Assembly (NCBI GenBank): GCA_024349245.1
Contig: JALDNG010000106.1
Location: 148,501 to 212,500, forward strand
Origin: Neodontobutis hainanensis
Lineage: Eukaryota; Chordata; Actinopteri; Gobiiformes; Odontobutidae
DNA length: 64,000 nucleotides
Direction: 5' to 3'
Shown here: positions 43,901 to 57,659 of the stretch, one piece after another
Layout of the letters: each line of letters starts with the position of its first letter
Numbering within the stretch: position 1 is the stretch's first letter
Notes under the pieces: generated by a model
Seen by the model: the letters and a program-made list of their open reading frames with translations, nothing else
What the model was told of the DNA's origin: nothing
The model's database searches: none
Made by a program: the position numbers and the translations under genes

Positions 43901-45929
43901 ATAAATTCTAAGAAGATGGGTTTAAACTTAGGCTCCTTGCTTAATGTTGACACTGAATGAGGGACAGTGATTGACAGTGACTGACATTTAGACCTCATAG
44001 AAGGAATTTTGGCTGTAATGTAGTCACAGATTTAAAGGGCTAAGGTGACAGTCTGCATATATCAACTCTGTCTGTTTTGAGTAATCCCCGGAGTTAAAGA
44101 CACCTTGCAGGCCTTTGGACTTTGATCACTCTTTCCTTCCCTCTGCTCAAGTCAAGCTTTGACAAGCGCAGGAGATTACAGCGGAGACGGAGACGCAGGA
44201 TGAGGCAGGAAGGCAGCTTGCGATGTGGGAGGAGATAATAAGCCGGTGTGAGAGGAAAAGTACATAAAACCTGGAGGAGGAGAGTTTTCCATTAAGCATC
44301 CATTTGGGTTGGATGGGAGGGGGGGGTCCTTGGTGCTCGGGTCAATAAAGCCATTACATTAAAGTGACACACACACGACCGTGCCCACAGAGATGTCAGT
44401 GTGTGTGTGTGTTTGAGCAGTGTGGGGGAGACAAATGAGTGACATTGCACGAACACGTCTTCTTTAGAGACAATTCGTCATGTGAACACGAGCTCTATTT
44501 CTGACACGGATGCACACAAACACCCACACCCTCAGGGCTGTGTTCCCACTACACCCACATCAAAGGCCTTTTTTTCCCTTTTTCTTTTTTTTTTTGCTAC
44601 GTACTGTGTGTCTTTGATAAGGTTACCATTCGATTAGCTGTCTCTGTGATTTCCTGTGTGACTGAAAGATATCCGAGCCATGTCTAGAACATTCTGTGAG
44701 CTTTGACATGATTGAAAATGAACTGCTGCTTCCTTATATCAGAGGTCAGAGGATGCAGGACTAAAATGCAATATATTTTAGTCATGTTGAAGATAAATAT
44801 TATACGGCATTTTGAAACAGGAACAGCTGGAAATTAGTCGCACCCAGTGATGAACGTCAAGTTTTGAAGGAGTTATTATTGCAAACTGCGTCATCGATTA
44901 AAAAACAAAATAACCATATGTTGCCGCTGCAGAATGCTTTCGATTGCCTACATCAATCGTGCTTTTGTGTTGCGTTCTTATTCTCATGAATGCAAAATCA
45001 GAGGTTCATTCTAACAGAATATAACATTTTATAACATTTAAGAAGAATTTTTGGGGCAAACTCACAAGGGACAGTTACCTTTCAATACATTTCTTACATG
45101 TTTAATTTGTGATGCAAACTTACGTTAATTTGTCAGTTTCTGGAAAGAGACATGTCCCGTCACCAAACACATCTGTTGAACCATCAAAATGAATTTAGGG
45201 TTACCATTTCAATGGTTTTTCTCCCTTCTCTTGGTAATCCAAGGTCAAATTTACTGCAAGATGCCTTATTCAGTGTTTTATTCAAGACTGTATGTGCTTG
45301 TTTCAATTCAAAAATACTTCAAAGTTTGGGATTGTCCTTTGGAAATACTTGTATTCTTCCTGCATGAATCTCAGGAGGCTCCATGTTGTCTCACTTCCCA
45401 GACTTACTTCTTGTTCGTCAGTCATAACACAATGCAGTCTGAGTGTGTCTCAATAAAGTGTCATTAGTTGTTAGTGTATCATTGTCACTTGTTTGTGGTC
45501 TGTCAGTGTTGTCTCTCCCTATGAGTGCATCTGACAATGCAGTAATGAAACGTGTTGGTGAGATACAGCTTTGGGAAGGTCATGCTAAATTGAGTCACTG
45601 AGAAAGAAGAGGAGGTGCGACTCCTGCCACTATGCCCTGGATTGGAATTGCACTCCAGAACAAACATGTGGAGACAGGGCCCAGAAAAGTAAGAACAGCA
45701 AGAAATTCAGTTCAGTCCACAACAGTAATCATTCCAACCTGTTCAGTCCTGGAGCTGCAATGCCCCCTGAGTAATCACAGACACACTCAGTGAGTCATGA
45801 ACGCATCCTCAGATCTGTTCTTTTTGAGGTTTAAGAGCAGTTGTGGCTGGCTTGCATTATAAAATTTGCACAATCTACCAGAAGTTGATTTAAATGAAGG
45901 AATTAGCCTGATAGTTGTCTGTCTCGTAA

Positions 45930-46005
45930 CTGCAATCAAATTAATTGACTGGAGTGCCCAGGCTATATTTTTTCTGGGACAAGCTCCAGCCCCCCACAGT
46001 CAATA
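45930..46005 (+). repeat. Possible tail of a dispersed teleost repeat
   Basis: CTGGGACAAGCTCCAGCCCCCC resembles the GGGATAGGCTCCAGCCCCCC tail of the common fish repeat seen at 62560, but only this short part is clear. Confidence 0.35.
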
Positions 46006-47330
46006 AAGCATAAGGTGTTAATAATTCATAATTTATTACTTGTGATAAGATAATGAAAAACATGTTGTAATCAAATTGTGAACATCCCTTTAGAAGAAAG
46101 GAAGAAGAAATGCATTGGTGTTCACTAACTTGACTCTCTAAAGGAATTTCCTAAATTTTACCTTTTCTGTCGAGTTTTCAAATATAGGCTCAGTAAAACA
46201 AGCAGGGCTTCTTTCTGGGGAAATTGTCTTTTTATCTCCACTACAGGTTGGAAAAATTTATTATTATTATTATTTCCTTTGCTTACCTCATTCCTGACCT
46301 TGGAGCACACTGACCAGTTGGTGAGAAGCCAGCCCGACAGTTCATCTTTTGGTCTCCCTCCTCTTTAATTTCTCATCAGGGGTTGAAGCAGGAGCCGAGA
46401 TGAGCCAGCTGCTCCACTGTAGTAACGTCCAGTGTCTAACCAACTGAGGGAGCATCGGACAAACAAACTGTGTGCACCCCTTGTGTGGGTCATTTGTCAT
46501 TGCCTAAAACTTTGCACTTGTCCTGCACAGCATTACCTCTTTACAACTGCTAAATCAATATCAGGTGTACTTCACATGCATGGTGTCGTACTGATAAATC
46601 CATGTTCAGTCCGTGTCAGGGCTGCTTTAATAGTGGGTTTTAATGGAACGAGAGGCTCGTAGCAGTCGGCATGATTAATGTGAACCCAACTCTCTGTGGC
46701 CCAACCAAGTGTTCACCCTTGCTTCTTGTGACAAAGAGGTCACAAACATTTCAGCAAGGGCAGGTAAAACAATATTCCAGTTGAATACACAGCCAGAAAG
46801 CCTCAGTGTGGTAGAATAGGATTTAATACCAAAGTATATTAAGGTCGATAAATGGAAGATTCTCTTCTGTGAAAAGAGTTACATAAAGTCGAGTAAACAG
46901 AATGTAACCTATACTGTATCATAGGCTTAATGCCACAAGATAGTTTTGTCAAAGGGCTTTACATAGATGACAGAATAAACTATTGTGTGCAGAAAGTTAT
47001 AGTACAGAGGCAGATAATTCAAATGAAACATGACCACAATAAAGGAGAGACTTAGGTGTATAGGTGCAGTGGGAAGGAAACACATAGAGACTGAGGTAGA
47101 TTGTAAAATACTGAGGAATTAAGAGGTTTCTGAGACAAAAAGCAGCTCTCACCGATCTTTGAAACTTTACTGTGAAGGATTAGTCTGGCAGAGTTGGACT
47201 ATTGATTGAAGGTTTGGGAGATAATGTTTAATTCTTTCATCATTCTGATTAAGGCTGAGGTGGGAGCTGAGAGTATCTGAGGAACAGAATAAGCAGATGT
47301 GTTCATTGAAGTCTAGCCTGCAGAGGGATT

Positions 47331-48400
47331 TTAGAAATTTGTATGATCTGTCCGCACGATGAAGGGGTGCTCGAATTCTTCCAACCAGTGTCTCCATTCC
47401 TGAAGTGCCAGGACCACAGAGAGGAGTGGTCCTTCAGCCAGTGAAAGCCGACGGGAGAAAAAAGCACATGGGTGTAGTCTCTGGTTGTTCACCGAGTGCT
47501 GGGACAAGACTGCTCCAGCTCCTGAATCGGAAGTGTTAACCTCCACAATGAATTGTCTAGTAGGGTCTGGGTGACACAAAACAGGTGCTGAAAGAAAATG
47601 AGATCAAGGGAGCTGCCCTTCTGCTGTAGTCCTGAATGAATCTGTGATAGAAGTTATAAAAATCCAAGAAAACACTGCAGATGTTTTTGGGTCTTTGTTC
47701 TCAGCCATTCTTCTACAGCTTGAACCTTTTCTGGATCGTCTTTGATTTGATTTTTTTTTTTACAAAGAGTTTATTTTCCAGGAGGTGTTGCAGAACCAAA
47801 CGAACATGCTGAATGATTTGCCGGAGATTGAAAAAATGAAAATGTCATCTAGTTAGACGAATACAAATTTATTCAGTATGTCCCTGAGAATGTCATTAGC
47901 AAGGGTTTGGAAAACAGCGGGGGCATTAGTAAGGCCCAACGGCATTACTAGATATTCAAAAAGGCCCATGGGCGTGTTAAATGCTGTCTGCCATTCATCT
48001 CCTTGCCTGATACAAACTAGATGGTATGCATTTCTTAAATAAGTTTGGAGAATACAAAATGTGGCCCAAAAGCAAAGCCGATGAGAAGTAGCAGAAATTT
48101 GTATTTAACTGTGATTTCATTTAAACCTCTGTAATCGATACAGAGGTTTAAATTCGATCAACGTTAAGGGCAGGTGCTGAGGAAGTGGCCGGCCTGGCCA
48201 TAGTAATAGGATTGCGTGCTGACGTTCTGCTGGTATAAGATGAGCACAACACTGCATAGGTTCCTCTACAGGTAAGGGCTGGGTGAGGCTGGAAGGTGCA
48301 GTAGGAGGGTTTGTAGAAACAAAAGGCTGTGCAGAAAAATATTGAGGTGACTGGCCCTTTCCCTGATTTCAAGGCGTGTAGCAAGAAATATTAGCAATTC
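47331..48400 (-). mobile_element. Decayed Ty3/gypsy retrotransposon remnant (gag, RT, RNase H pieces)
   Basis: On the minus strand, from high to low coordinates, the parts follow element order. A gag linker and zinc-knuckle relic comes first (about 48180-48330; GQAGHFLSTCP, with the leading cysteines replaced by Tyr). Next are reverse transcriptase pieces (about 48130-47830; YRGLNEIT, RNAYHLVCIRQGDEW, MPLGLTNAPAVFQ), then a connection segment (about 47750-47600; EKVQAVEEW, FYHRFIQDYS), then RNase H (47331-47579; EVNTSDSGAGAVLSQ, LHPCAFFSRRLS, ALQEWRHWLE). Protease and the gag-RT spacer are missing, integrase was not found, and no LTRs were seen. Stops and frameshifts interrupt it, including a stop in place of the Tyr before LDD. 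It is not able to move by itself. No wider host role is suggested. Confidence 0.9.
48120..48152. repeat. 12-bp perfect inverted repeat inside the gypsy remnant
   Basis: TTTAAACCTCTG (48120-48131) and CAGAGGTTTAAA (48141-48152) are exact complements around the 9-base spacer TAATCGATA. They sit where the gag relic meets the reverse transcriptase relic. One arm is the RT coding segment for RGLN and the other looks like an inverted copy of it. Confidence 0.9.
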
Positions 48401-51400
48401 AGTCTCTGATGGTTAACTCATCCTTGACACTTTTGGCTAACCCCCTCATAAATGCTCCTCACAGTGCTGTGTTGTCTTAGACTCCTATGGTATATTTACA
48501 TATTCGGTAGGTTTCATATAAATTCTTATGCATACTTTTTTTAAGTAATTAGAATTTTGGGGAAAAAAGACAAATATTTTTATTAGTTTTACTTTAAAAT
48601 ATAACTAGAGGTACTGTTTTATTACTGTTAAACATGTTTATGACAATACATATATTAATATGATATCATATTAATAAGTGTAATACTATAATAGTTACTA
48701 TGTTGGTATTAGATTATGTAATTCTTCTTATGTCATTCTTCAAGCCTGCTTAATTCTCATTTGAAAATACTGAATGTATTTGGAATTCAGTATGAACTCT
48801 TGCATCCCACGGGGCACAGAGGCCTCTAGTCCAGTGTGAAAAAAAAGTCTTGACATGTTAAGATTGATATTTTTGTAGTGCCCCTTCTTTCTCAACGAGT
48901 TATTATTCTGTCCCTGTCTGCCCGACTCTTACTGTGTGCAGTGGAGTGCCAATTATTATGGTAATGACTGAAACAGATATCAGATGGGTTTCCCTGAAAT
49001 AAGCTTTTCATATTTCACACACATCACTTTGCTGTGGGGTTGATGAGCACGCTCATGTCCATGCATGTGTGCTTATGGAAGAGGAGGATGAGACAGAATG
49101 TGCAGAATTGAGTTTTCTCACCTTCCCTGGCAGAATTAAACATTTATGGTAACCACACTCTTTGACTTTTCTCATCAAAAACCTATTCCTTTGAACATCC
49201 TAGAGATTATAAAAGAAGCTGTTGACAAAAATTGAATGAGAAAGACACATGCTGACAGCTCTGTTTCCAAGGTCATAGCTCTGTGGGATTCATCAGCTCG
49301 AGACCACTTTCTACTGCATCCGTGAGAAATCCATGTCTTTCAACACATATCTGAAATACTGATAATGACACAGGCTTTTCAACGCAGACAGAGGCCAAGT
49401 TTCTGTGCTTAGAGAATAGAAAATGTGCAACCTACATGGATGATTTATTTACATTGACAAGGACATTGCATTGATATTCTACAATTTCCAATTACCATAA
49501 GTTGACATTTCACAGAATTAGACTTTAAAGGTAGGACTGTGACAGGTTTTACTCTGAAAGATCAAATGCCAAAGGTGCTTCTGTCCGTCAGTAAAATTGG
49601 ATAATGCATTTTCAAAAAAGCTAAGCAAGTTTTTATTAATTTAGAGTTTGCTTACCTTTCAACTATTCAATGTTAAAAGCCCAAATGATTTATAGTGACC
49701 ACAAAAATACATTTAAGCTACAAAGAAGAAAACTGTGTGCTGTCAAATGTAATTCAGATATGATTTGTATTGATTTGATTATAAATGGATAACTCTGCAG
49801 TGTTTGTTTAATATATTTGACACACAATATGCATATGATAGTCCACACTATCAGCTGTAATGTTCAGAGCATTTAATTATTTACTTAATTTCCTGTAACA
49901 TGCCTTATCAAATTCCTTTGTCTCTTTGGCTTTATTTAAAAATGCTGAATAGATAAAATGCATTACAATTAAACTACAATATTAAAGCGGAGTAACTCCC
50001 TGGAGCCTTCGCTGTAGATGTCTTCTAAAGAAAAGAAACAAAGCTTAAAATACTTCATCAAATGAAAAGTAGCAATATCCTTGATTTACTTTTCCATTTC
50101 CTGTTTATTATCGGAATGTGGGTGGTATAAAAGCCAACCAACTAAAAGCCTCTATCTTTGTGTCTGTGGAGGTACTTAGTCATCCAGGCCATTTTCAAGA
50201 AAAGGTTTCAAAGAAGGTATATGGATGTAGGTTTGAAAGTGAAGACGTGCCAAGACATCCAAGAGACTTTGTCAATTTTGAGTTGAGTTTTATATCCCTC
50301 AGAGGCAGGAGTTTAGCCTGAAACTACTGTGATTGGACAATGTGTTAAAACCAAAATCAAAAATGCCATTAAGGGAGTGGGAGAAGGGAGTTATTATGCT
50401 AATGTTCCACAATATTCTCCCACCAGCACTCACACTGCCCATTCAACTCTTAGCAACCCTGAATCCAGAGTTTCATCAGCTTTTGTCTTTGTAAACTTTG
50501 TATCTTGGATAAGGAACATTACGTCTAGGCCTTTGAACCTATGTCCAGACGCCTTCTATGAAACCTTTCTTTGATCCATCTTATTGTATTTATGACATAT
50601 GATATAGACCTATTAGTGGTTTGACAGTAAAAACTACAATCACAAGTGGAAATGTTTGTGAAAGCAGTCAGCAGCAAGTGAAACACATGAAGAATACAAG
50701 CAAGTAAACTGTATAACCCTGGCCACAAACTGTAGATTATAAGTCTTAGAGTTATAGATAAAAAGGTCTTGAATCACATAAATGAAATAAATGAACATGG
50801 TTTTAATTTTAGGTAATAGAGCTTTTTTTCCTACAGTTTATCCCAGTCTAAAATTAGCATAACAATTTAACAGATTAGCATTATTATTAATGAAACAAAA
50901 GCTCACAAAAACTTTAAGATTTTTTTAATATACCTTCAAATGAATGGTTACAAAGAGATGAATGTAGAGACACACATAAACAAAAGGTATATTCTCTCAG
51001 TTCTGGTGGCAGATTATTATTTTCTTTCTTAAGTTTCTTTTGTAAATTATTTATTTTACTATAAAAGTATAAAAACATTAATAACATTGTAGCATATTAT
51101 GGGTTTCATTTTCAACTGTGTCTACAATGAAATATTTGTAACATCAAAAGCATGTTATGCTCCATCACAGAGAAAAGTACACAAAACATTTCATATTCAA
51201 TTTGTCTTATTATCCAAAGAGCTAAAAGTACAGGTTTGTGAGTTCAAAGGAGGTTTTTCTTCTTTTTTTTTTTTGATGACGCCTTGAGGCAAACATTGTG
51301 ATTGCAGCTACATAAGTAAACCCGAACAGATGGGTAATTTGCCTTTCCATTAGATTTCCTTTGTAATTTTGCACAGAAGTAAATTGAAGAGGTGTTGTGA

Positions 51401-54400
51401 AGAACATTACCTGAGCATTTAGATTCAGCAGAGATACTCTCTTATACAGAGACATAGCTAAAATATTGTCTGCCATACCTTTTAGAAATAACCTATACTA
51501 AGTCAGACCTAAGTCAGACACCGGCACAGCCAAATAAAAAACAAATTAGGGATAAAAAATAATGTATATGTTACATCTGGTTTATAACTATAAAGGTGCC
51601 TCTACTTTTCAAGAACCCATATACACAGTCAATCAGCAACAGATGGAGGTTGATGATCTTTATTATTGGACCTGCAGGATGTCTTTTGAAATGGTCAGTT
51701 TTAGTTGCAGTCTAATTAAGCAATTTATGGTTCACTCTGTTTTATGACTAATTCAGCTGATGCGACCAACAGACTTTGTGGGATAATATCCTGGTTCATG
51801 CTGTGCACAGGACGAGAACAGTGACCAATCAATCAAACCCCCTCGGGGGGGAACTTTACAACTTGCATAAAGCCTTGATTAGCTAATGTAAAGAGCCAAG
51901 CTTCTGATGAGGGCATTACACCCTACACATACACCCTTCATCGTAATGACACAGATAAATCCTGTTCAAGAAAGTGAATTGGAGTGAGAAAAGTGGTAAG
52001 CCGTCACTCTGTTGACTGATTGCTCCTCTTTTTGTGAAATGACAATAAAACTTTGTAACTTTTATAGAAACAGAAGCGGTTTTCTTTGTGTATAAGCACC
52101 TTTTTCAGTATGTATCAGTATTATAAAACTGTAGTACTGTGGGCTTAAGCAGTTCTCTAGTAATTAAACCTGTTGGCCTTGTTAAAGTAGACTCTGAGAG
52201 CATTAACATCCTCATTTTAAATTGATTTTTCATTTTTTATTAGTTTATTTTTTTGCGATATAAATATTTACAGTAAAGTCCTCTTATAGTAAATATGCTT
52301 TTTATTATCTGATCACAAGCGAACAGATTTTCTTTGCCATCTACCTATCATTCATTCATTTTCTACCCTTGTCCTGTTACAGGCCATGGGAACCTATCCC
52401 AGCTGCTTTGTGTGTGACGTGGGATAACACTGGACAACTGCTTCTGAATTAAAGGGCTGACACTGACAGACACTGTTCACGCTCACACTCATTCACCGAG
52501 GGCTATTTGGAGTCACCAGTTCCCCAGCACATGCATAGCTATATCTGTTTGCATGTTCTCCTGTGCTTGGGACGGTAGGAGGAAGTTGGACAGCTCAGAA
52601 AGCCTGCTAAGTATAGTGCAGGGAAACAGCAACATTGAGACTAAACTTGTTTGATCATGTATAATAAAGTACCTCTTCCTGTTAAAGTTTCCTGCTCCAC
52701 TTTCTCCCACAGTCACCACTTCATTTTCATTTAATCTTTCACATATACTTTCCGCTTTATTCATTTTCTTTGCTCAGTATGTTTTGTGAACATGTGGGAT
52801 GGGAAATGTCTTCCGTTAACCCCGAGCTGAGTTGCTGCTGTTCCATAACCAAGTAATGACAAACTCACCAGAGTGCCTGCAATGCATGACTCATAAAGAT
52901 ATCATTTTTGAAATGCTAATGAGCTGAAGATTATACAGAGAGCACAAGCAAGATAGAGCTCTAAAGAGTGAGATAGCGACACTAAGACAGAGGGCGACCC
53001 TGTGTCTCTTGCCAGGTCTTTTGCACCAGAGCCGGCAGTCATTATTTCCTACCGAGTGTATAAGATAGTTTTAAATAATCTCTCTTTACCCCCTTTAGTA
53101 TTTTATGACTTTGTGATGAGTCAGAGTGGGGAAGAGGGGAGAGAGTGAGAGAGTTCAGGCAGCAACGCCCACAGCTCTTATGCTTTTCCACTCTCCTACC
53201 AGTGTGTTTGTTCATCTCCACTGCAGAGAAAGGCGACTAAACAAGGTTAAGGAGAAGGTCAAATGCATAAACAGGGTTAATTTGCTCACGTCTCATGCTG
53301 CTGTCACTGAGAACATGACACAGTGCTACTCCAGAGGAGACTCTATTTTGTCTATTAAACGTACTGTATCTTGCTCGTCACCTGTAGACTGACCTTCAGA
53401 GAGAGTGTGAGTATAAAATCGAGGTGATGCCCCATGACTGATGTCTGATAGAGCGCTGCGGGCTACTGCAGCACGAGCAGAATGATGATTTATTGTAGAG
53501 TGCGTTTGTCTCTTTCCAGACATACAATTGTTATTGTGTTGGATCCTCTTCTCTCTCATCCTTCTTGCTTCATCTTTTGTATCTCCTCCCACTCACACCT
53601 CCATCCCCTTCTAGTATGTCTATTTTTTAGACTTGTCATTTTCCAAAACTCCTCCTTTTCCAATGCTCTGCCTCTGTCTTCTCCATCTTCCGACAAGCTG
53701 AGCTACTGTTGTGAAGGTCATTCTTGTGTTAACGGCGCTGGGGGGAGGGGCTCATGTTGTTACATGCAACCACTGCTCTGGAGAAGTAGACAGCAAATGG
53801 GCACAGAACAGTAATAATGGAGGAAAAACTACAGTCACTCAAATCAATGAACACAGAATCTATGTGACCTAACCCTGAGGAGAGTTGGCTGCATAATTAT
53901 CTATGAACATGGACAAGCTGTTGACGACTTTGCACTTGCTTTCACAAAAAGATGGCACCCATATAATTTCTCTAGGTATCAATGACAGGTTGATTACACG
54001 CACCATCACAGTGATTACCATAAATATATTACACACTGACAGTTGTTCAGCATAATTTGCAAATATATATTTATTTTCCCTACAAAAAAATGTTAAGAAT
54101 AGTCTTCAATGTCAAACAACCAGAAATGAAAAATGAATTTCATTAAAAGAAAATAAATGTTCAGGAGACAGCAATAACAAAAAACTGTCAGGTATGAGAC
54201 ATATTAAAATATTTTTGAATTAGCTTGCATACATTATCTTATCAGACACAATAAACTGACCATATAACAGACTAAACTGTTTAGATTCATGTTTAAAAGA
54301 TTATTTATTTATTTTATTTTTTATTTTTATTTTATTTATTTTTGTATATCTGATCCCTGCTTCACTGTGAAGAGCGAGAGCGATGTGAGCGCTCAGCCCT

Positions 54401-56261
54401 TAATGTTCCTGCTGCTGCTTACACTGAAAGAGAGATTTGTCATGAGCAGTAGAGGCTAATAATCTAAAGAAGTAAATGAATGAGAGCCATTTTCTCTTTG
54501 CCACTTTCTCTTTGTGGCATTAGTAGTCAGATAACACACTTAAGGGTAGGGCCATGTTTTTGGATGTGGGATTATTTAACTGTATGTACCGATATGCCAT
54601 TTGAATATTAGGTGCCTTATCCCGTTTTGAATGTAAAGCTCCCTCTATTCTGATTCCTTCAGGGACACAAACCCGGGTGACCCTGGCATTTACCCACTAA
54701 TGAAAACAATCATTGGAAATATGTTAATCTGCCTGGATGGGGTTGGCTGAAACTACAGTGCTCTTTGAAAAAGGCCAGATGCTCCTGTGAGTAATCACCT
54801 ATGGCGACTGCATCCATTAGACAACAACAACTATGACTTGTTTTTTGACCCATGGTTGACATGCACTTTGTGCTGTGTACTCTGTTTGACAGATTCATAG
54901 CAGACATATTTGATCATGCTTGATGATGTGTCTCCAGCACAGAATAGAGCATGCAGCTCCTGTTGCAAAAATGCCCCGAAAATGGTATAAATTTTATACT
55001 TTTGATACAGTTTTTTTTGTTTGTTTTTTTTCCCATTTTGGAGATTTACCTAAATATTTCTAAAAAAAATGACAACCCCAAATATATTCTAAAAACACAT
55101 TGTTGTCTTTTTTGGTTATATATTTCATACAATTAAAAACACTAAAGCTATATTTAAATTTAAAATTATAATATATTTAAAGCTATACAGCAGCAGCAAT
55201 CCAGCATTCAGGTGTAGTCAGTGTGTAATTTCTTGTGACATAAGTATAACATGACATAAGACTGTGAGGTGGCAGAAAACAAAATACCACTTGTCAAACT
55301 GTCTCTCTCTTGCAAGTTGTATTTAAGAGATCTAGTCGTTTCTGTGAGGGATTAATTGTTGTGTAATTTGTATCAGTCAGTCAGAAGGGGACATTGTGGT
55401 TATCTCTCATTGTTAATTGCTGTATTTTTTTCCTGAGAACCGCGTCAACATGTAAATGGAGGAGGACATTTTAGAATCCACTTAATGCATGGGCTACTTG
55501 ACTTTTACACCCACCACAGTTAATCAATCAACAACTGCACCACGTGGTAACAGCAGTACCTTGAATGTACTGCATTTGACACAAAGACGCATCATTAAGA
55601 GACTGTTTTGTTCTAAAACCAGATGTGTCATGGACTCATGGTCTGGCTGAAGTATCAAAAAGATACCTTTGATAAGAAAAAACACTTGGCAGAAAGTGTA
55701 TTTGCCAAGAAGGACCAAATCATGTCAAAACCTGGATGTGGCTCTATCTCTGTGATTGTTTGTTGGGACAGACGAGACATGTGGGAGGGCGAAACATTGC
55801 CAGGAGCAGAAGTGACGAGCTTGTGGCTGAAATATGTCTGTCAGACGGCCACAGCCTCCTGCTGCCTGTGTGTCTGTGTGAGAGAGAAGAATTGTATTTA
55901 GTCATGCTAAGGGGAAGGACAGAGATATAAAAAACAGAGGCAATGATAAGTGACAGCGAGGAGGAAGGATTAGTCACTAGGGGAAGACACACACGCTCAC
56001 ATATGTGTTTCCTGGTGTTTAGGAACTCCAATACAGCTTCATCACCTCCACTGGTCTGCACTAACATCAAATCTTTGCATTTGTAGGTCATAAACATCTA
56101 CAACCTGTGTGTGCCTATGTGTATGCCTTTATGTAACACCTACAGGGCAGACATCTTTGTTCTCAGTTCAATACGGCTGTCACTAAGCCATGAATTATGG
56201 AAGTGTTTGGAAGTGACAGAGTACGGCTTAGAGCCAAGAGACACTTTTGAGTTGTAATGAC
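48401..56261. other. 7.9 kb intergenic; repeats only
   Basis: I see no supported gene. One dispersed repeat copy (52345-52600) is present, and the T/A-rich tract at 54300-54345 is low complexity. Scattered open frames (50118-50321, 53126-53392, 53482-53814) lack family similarity. Confidence 0.5.
52345..52600 (-). repeat. Dispersed teleost repeat, reverse orientation
   Basis: On the plus strand it reads CCATGGGAACCTATCCCAGCTG, ACACTGACAGACACTGTTCACG, CACTCATTCACCGAGGGC and GGACGGTAGGAGGAAGTTGG. This is the reverse of the family whose tail is GGGATAGGCTCC, and the same family as 22290-22515. Confidence 0.65.
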
Positions 56262-56892
<631 letters not shown>

Positions 56893-57619
56893 CGGTGTGA
56901 ATGTAATTCTGCTCCTTCTTGATTTTGATGAAAAGACAGATCACCTCTGCTCATTTCTCGTTCTCTCCTTGGATCTGAATTGAGGCAACAGTGTCATCTC
57001 ATCCTCCCTTTTTCTCTTTGCTTTTGTCTTTGACAAATGTACAGCTGTGTCACAAACAAACACACAGCAGCTGTTTGTGTGGCTTTCTCAGAAGAAAATA
57101 TTTGCAGTTGGTGTGTGAATTATCTCAAGTGCTTTTACTGTGTGTGTGTTCTTCAGCCCAGTTTATGCTTGCAGACATGTCTTTACATTCAATGGAATAG
57201 TGGATAGTATTATACATAAAACTGGTCTTTTATGCAATTCATCTTAAAACCAGACATTACTATATCTGGTAGCCTATATTATGTTGGAATGTGAACTAAA
57301 CAGTTCTTTCAACAAAATGGGTGTCAAGGAAAATCAGTAACACCGCCACAACTTATCTTATCTAAGTGAGTGTTTTTTTTCTAATGCAAGGTCAATATGG
57401 TTTTTTAAGATACTCAGAAGAGCAAACAGTCAAACCGTCTTTTTATCATCAAAAGATAAGAATTGTGAATGAATGGAATCCTTGTACCAGCAAATGCAAC
57501 TGAAAACTCTGCTAAGTTCTTTGAGTTAATTTTTTTTCTTTACTGCGGCCCCTCCTCGCCCCATTCGTCATGGTCAGTTTGTAAGTAATTTTCATAAATT
57601 TCTAAGTAATACAGAGCTG

Positions 57620-57620
<1 letters not shown>

Positions 57621-57658
<38 letters not shown>
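57621..57658. repeat. (CA)19 microsatellite
   Basis: 38 bases of uninterrupted CA, followed by GCAGCACACACAG. Confidence 0.97.

Positions 57659-57659
<1 letters not shown>

Noticed and set aside
51837..51851. CCCCCTCGGGGGG as a terminator or regulatory hairpin
   Set aside because: A G/C palindrome without poly-T or gene context; rho-independent terminators do not apply to this nuclear DNA.
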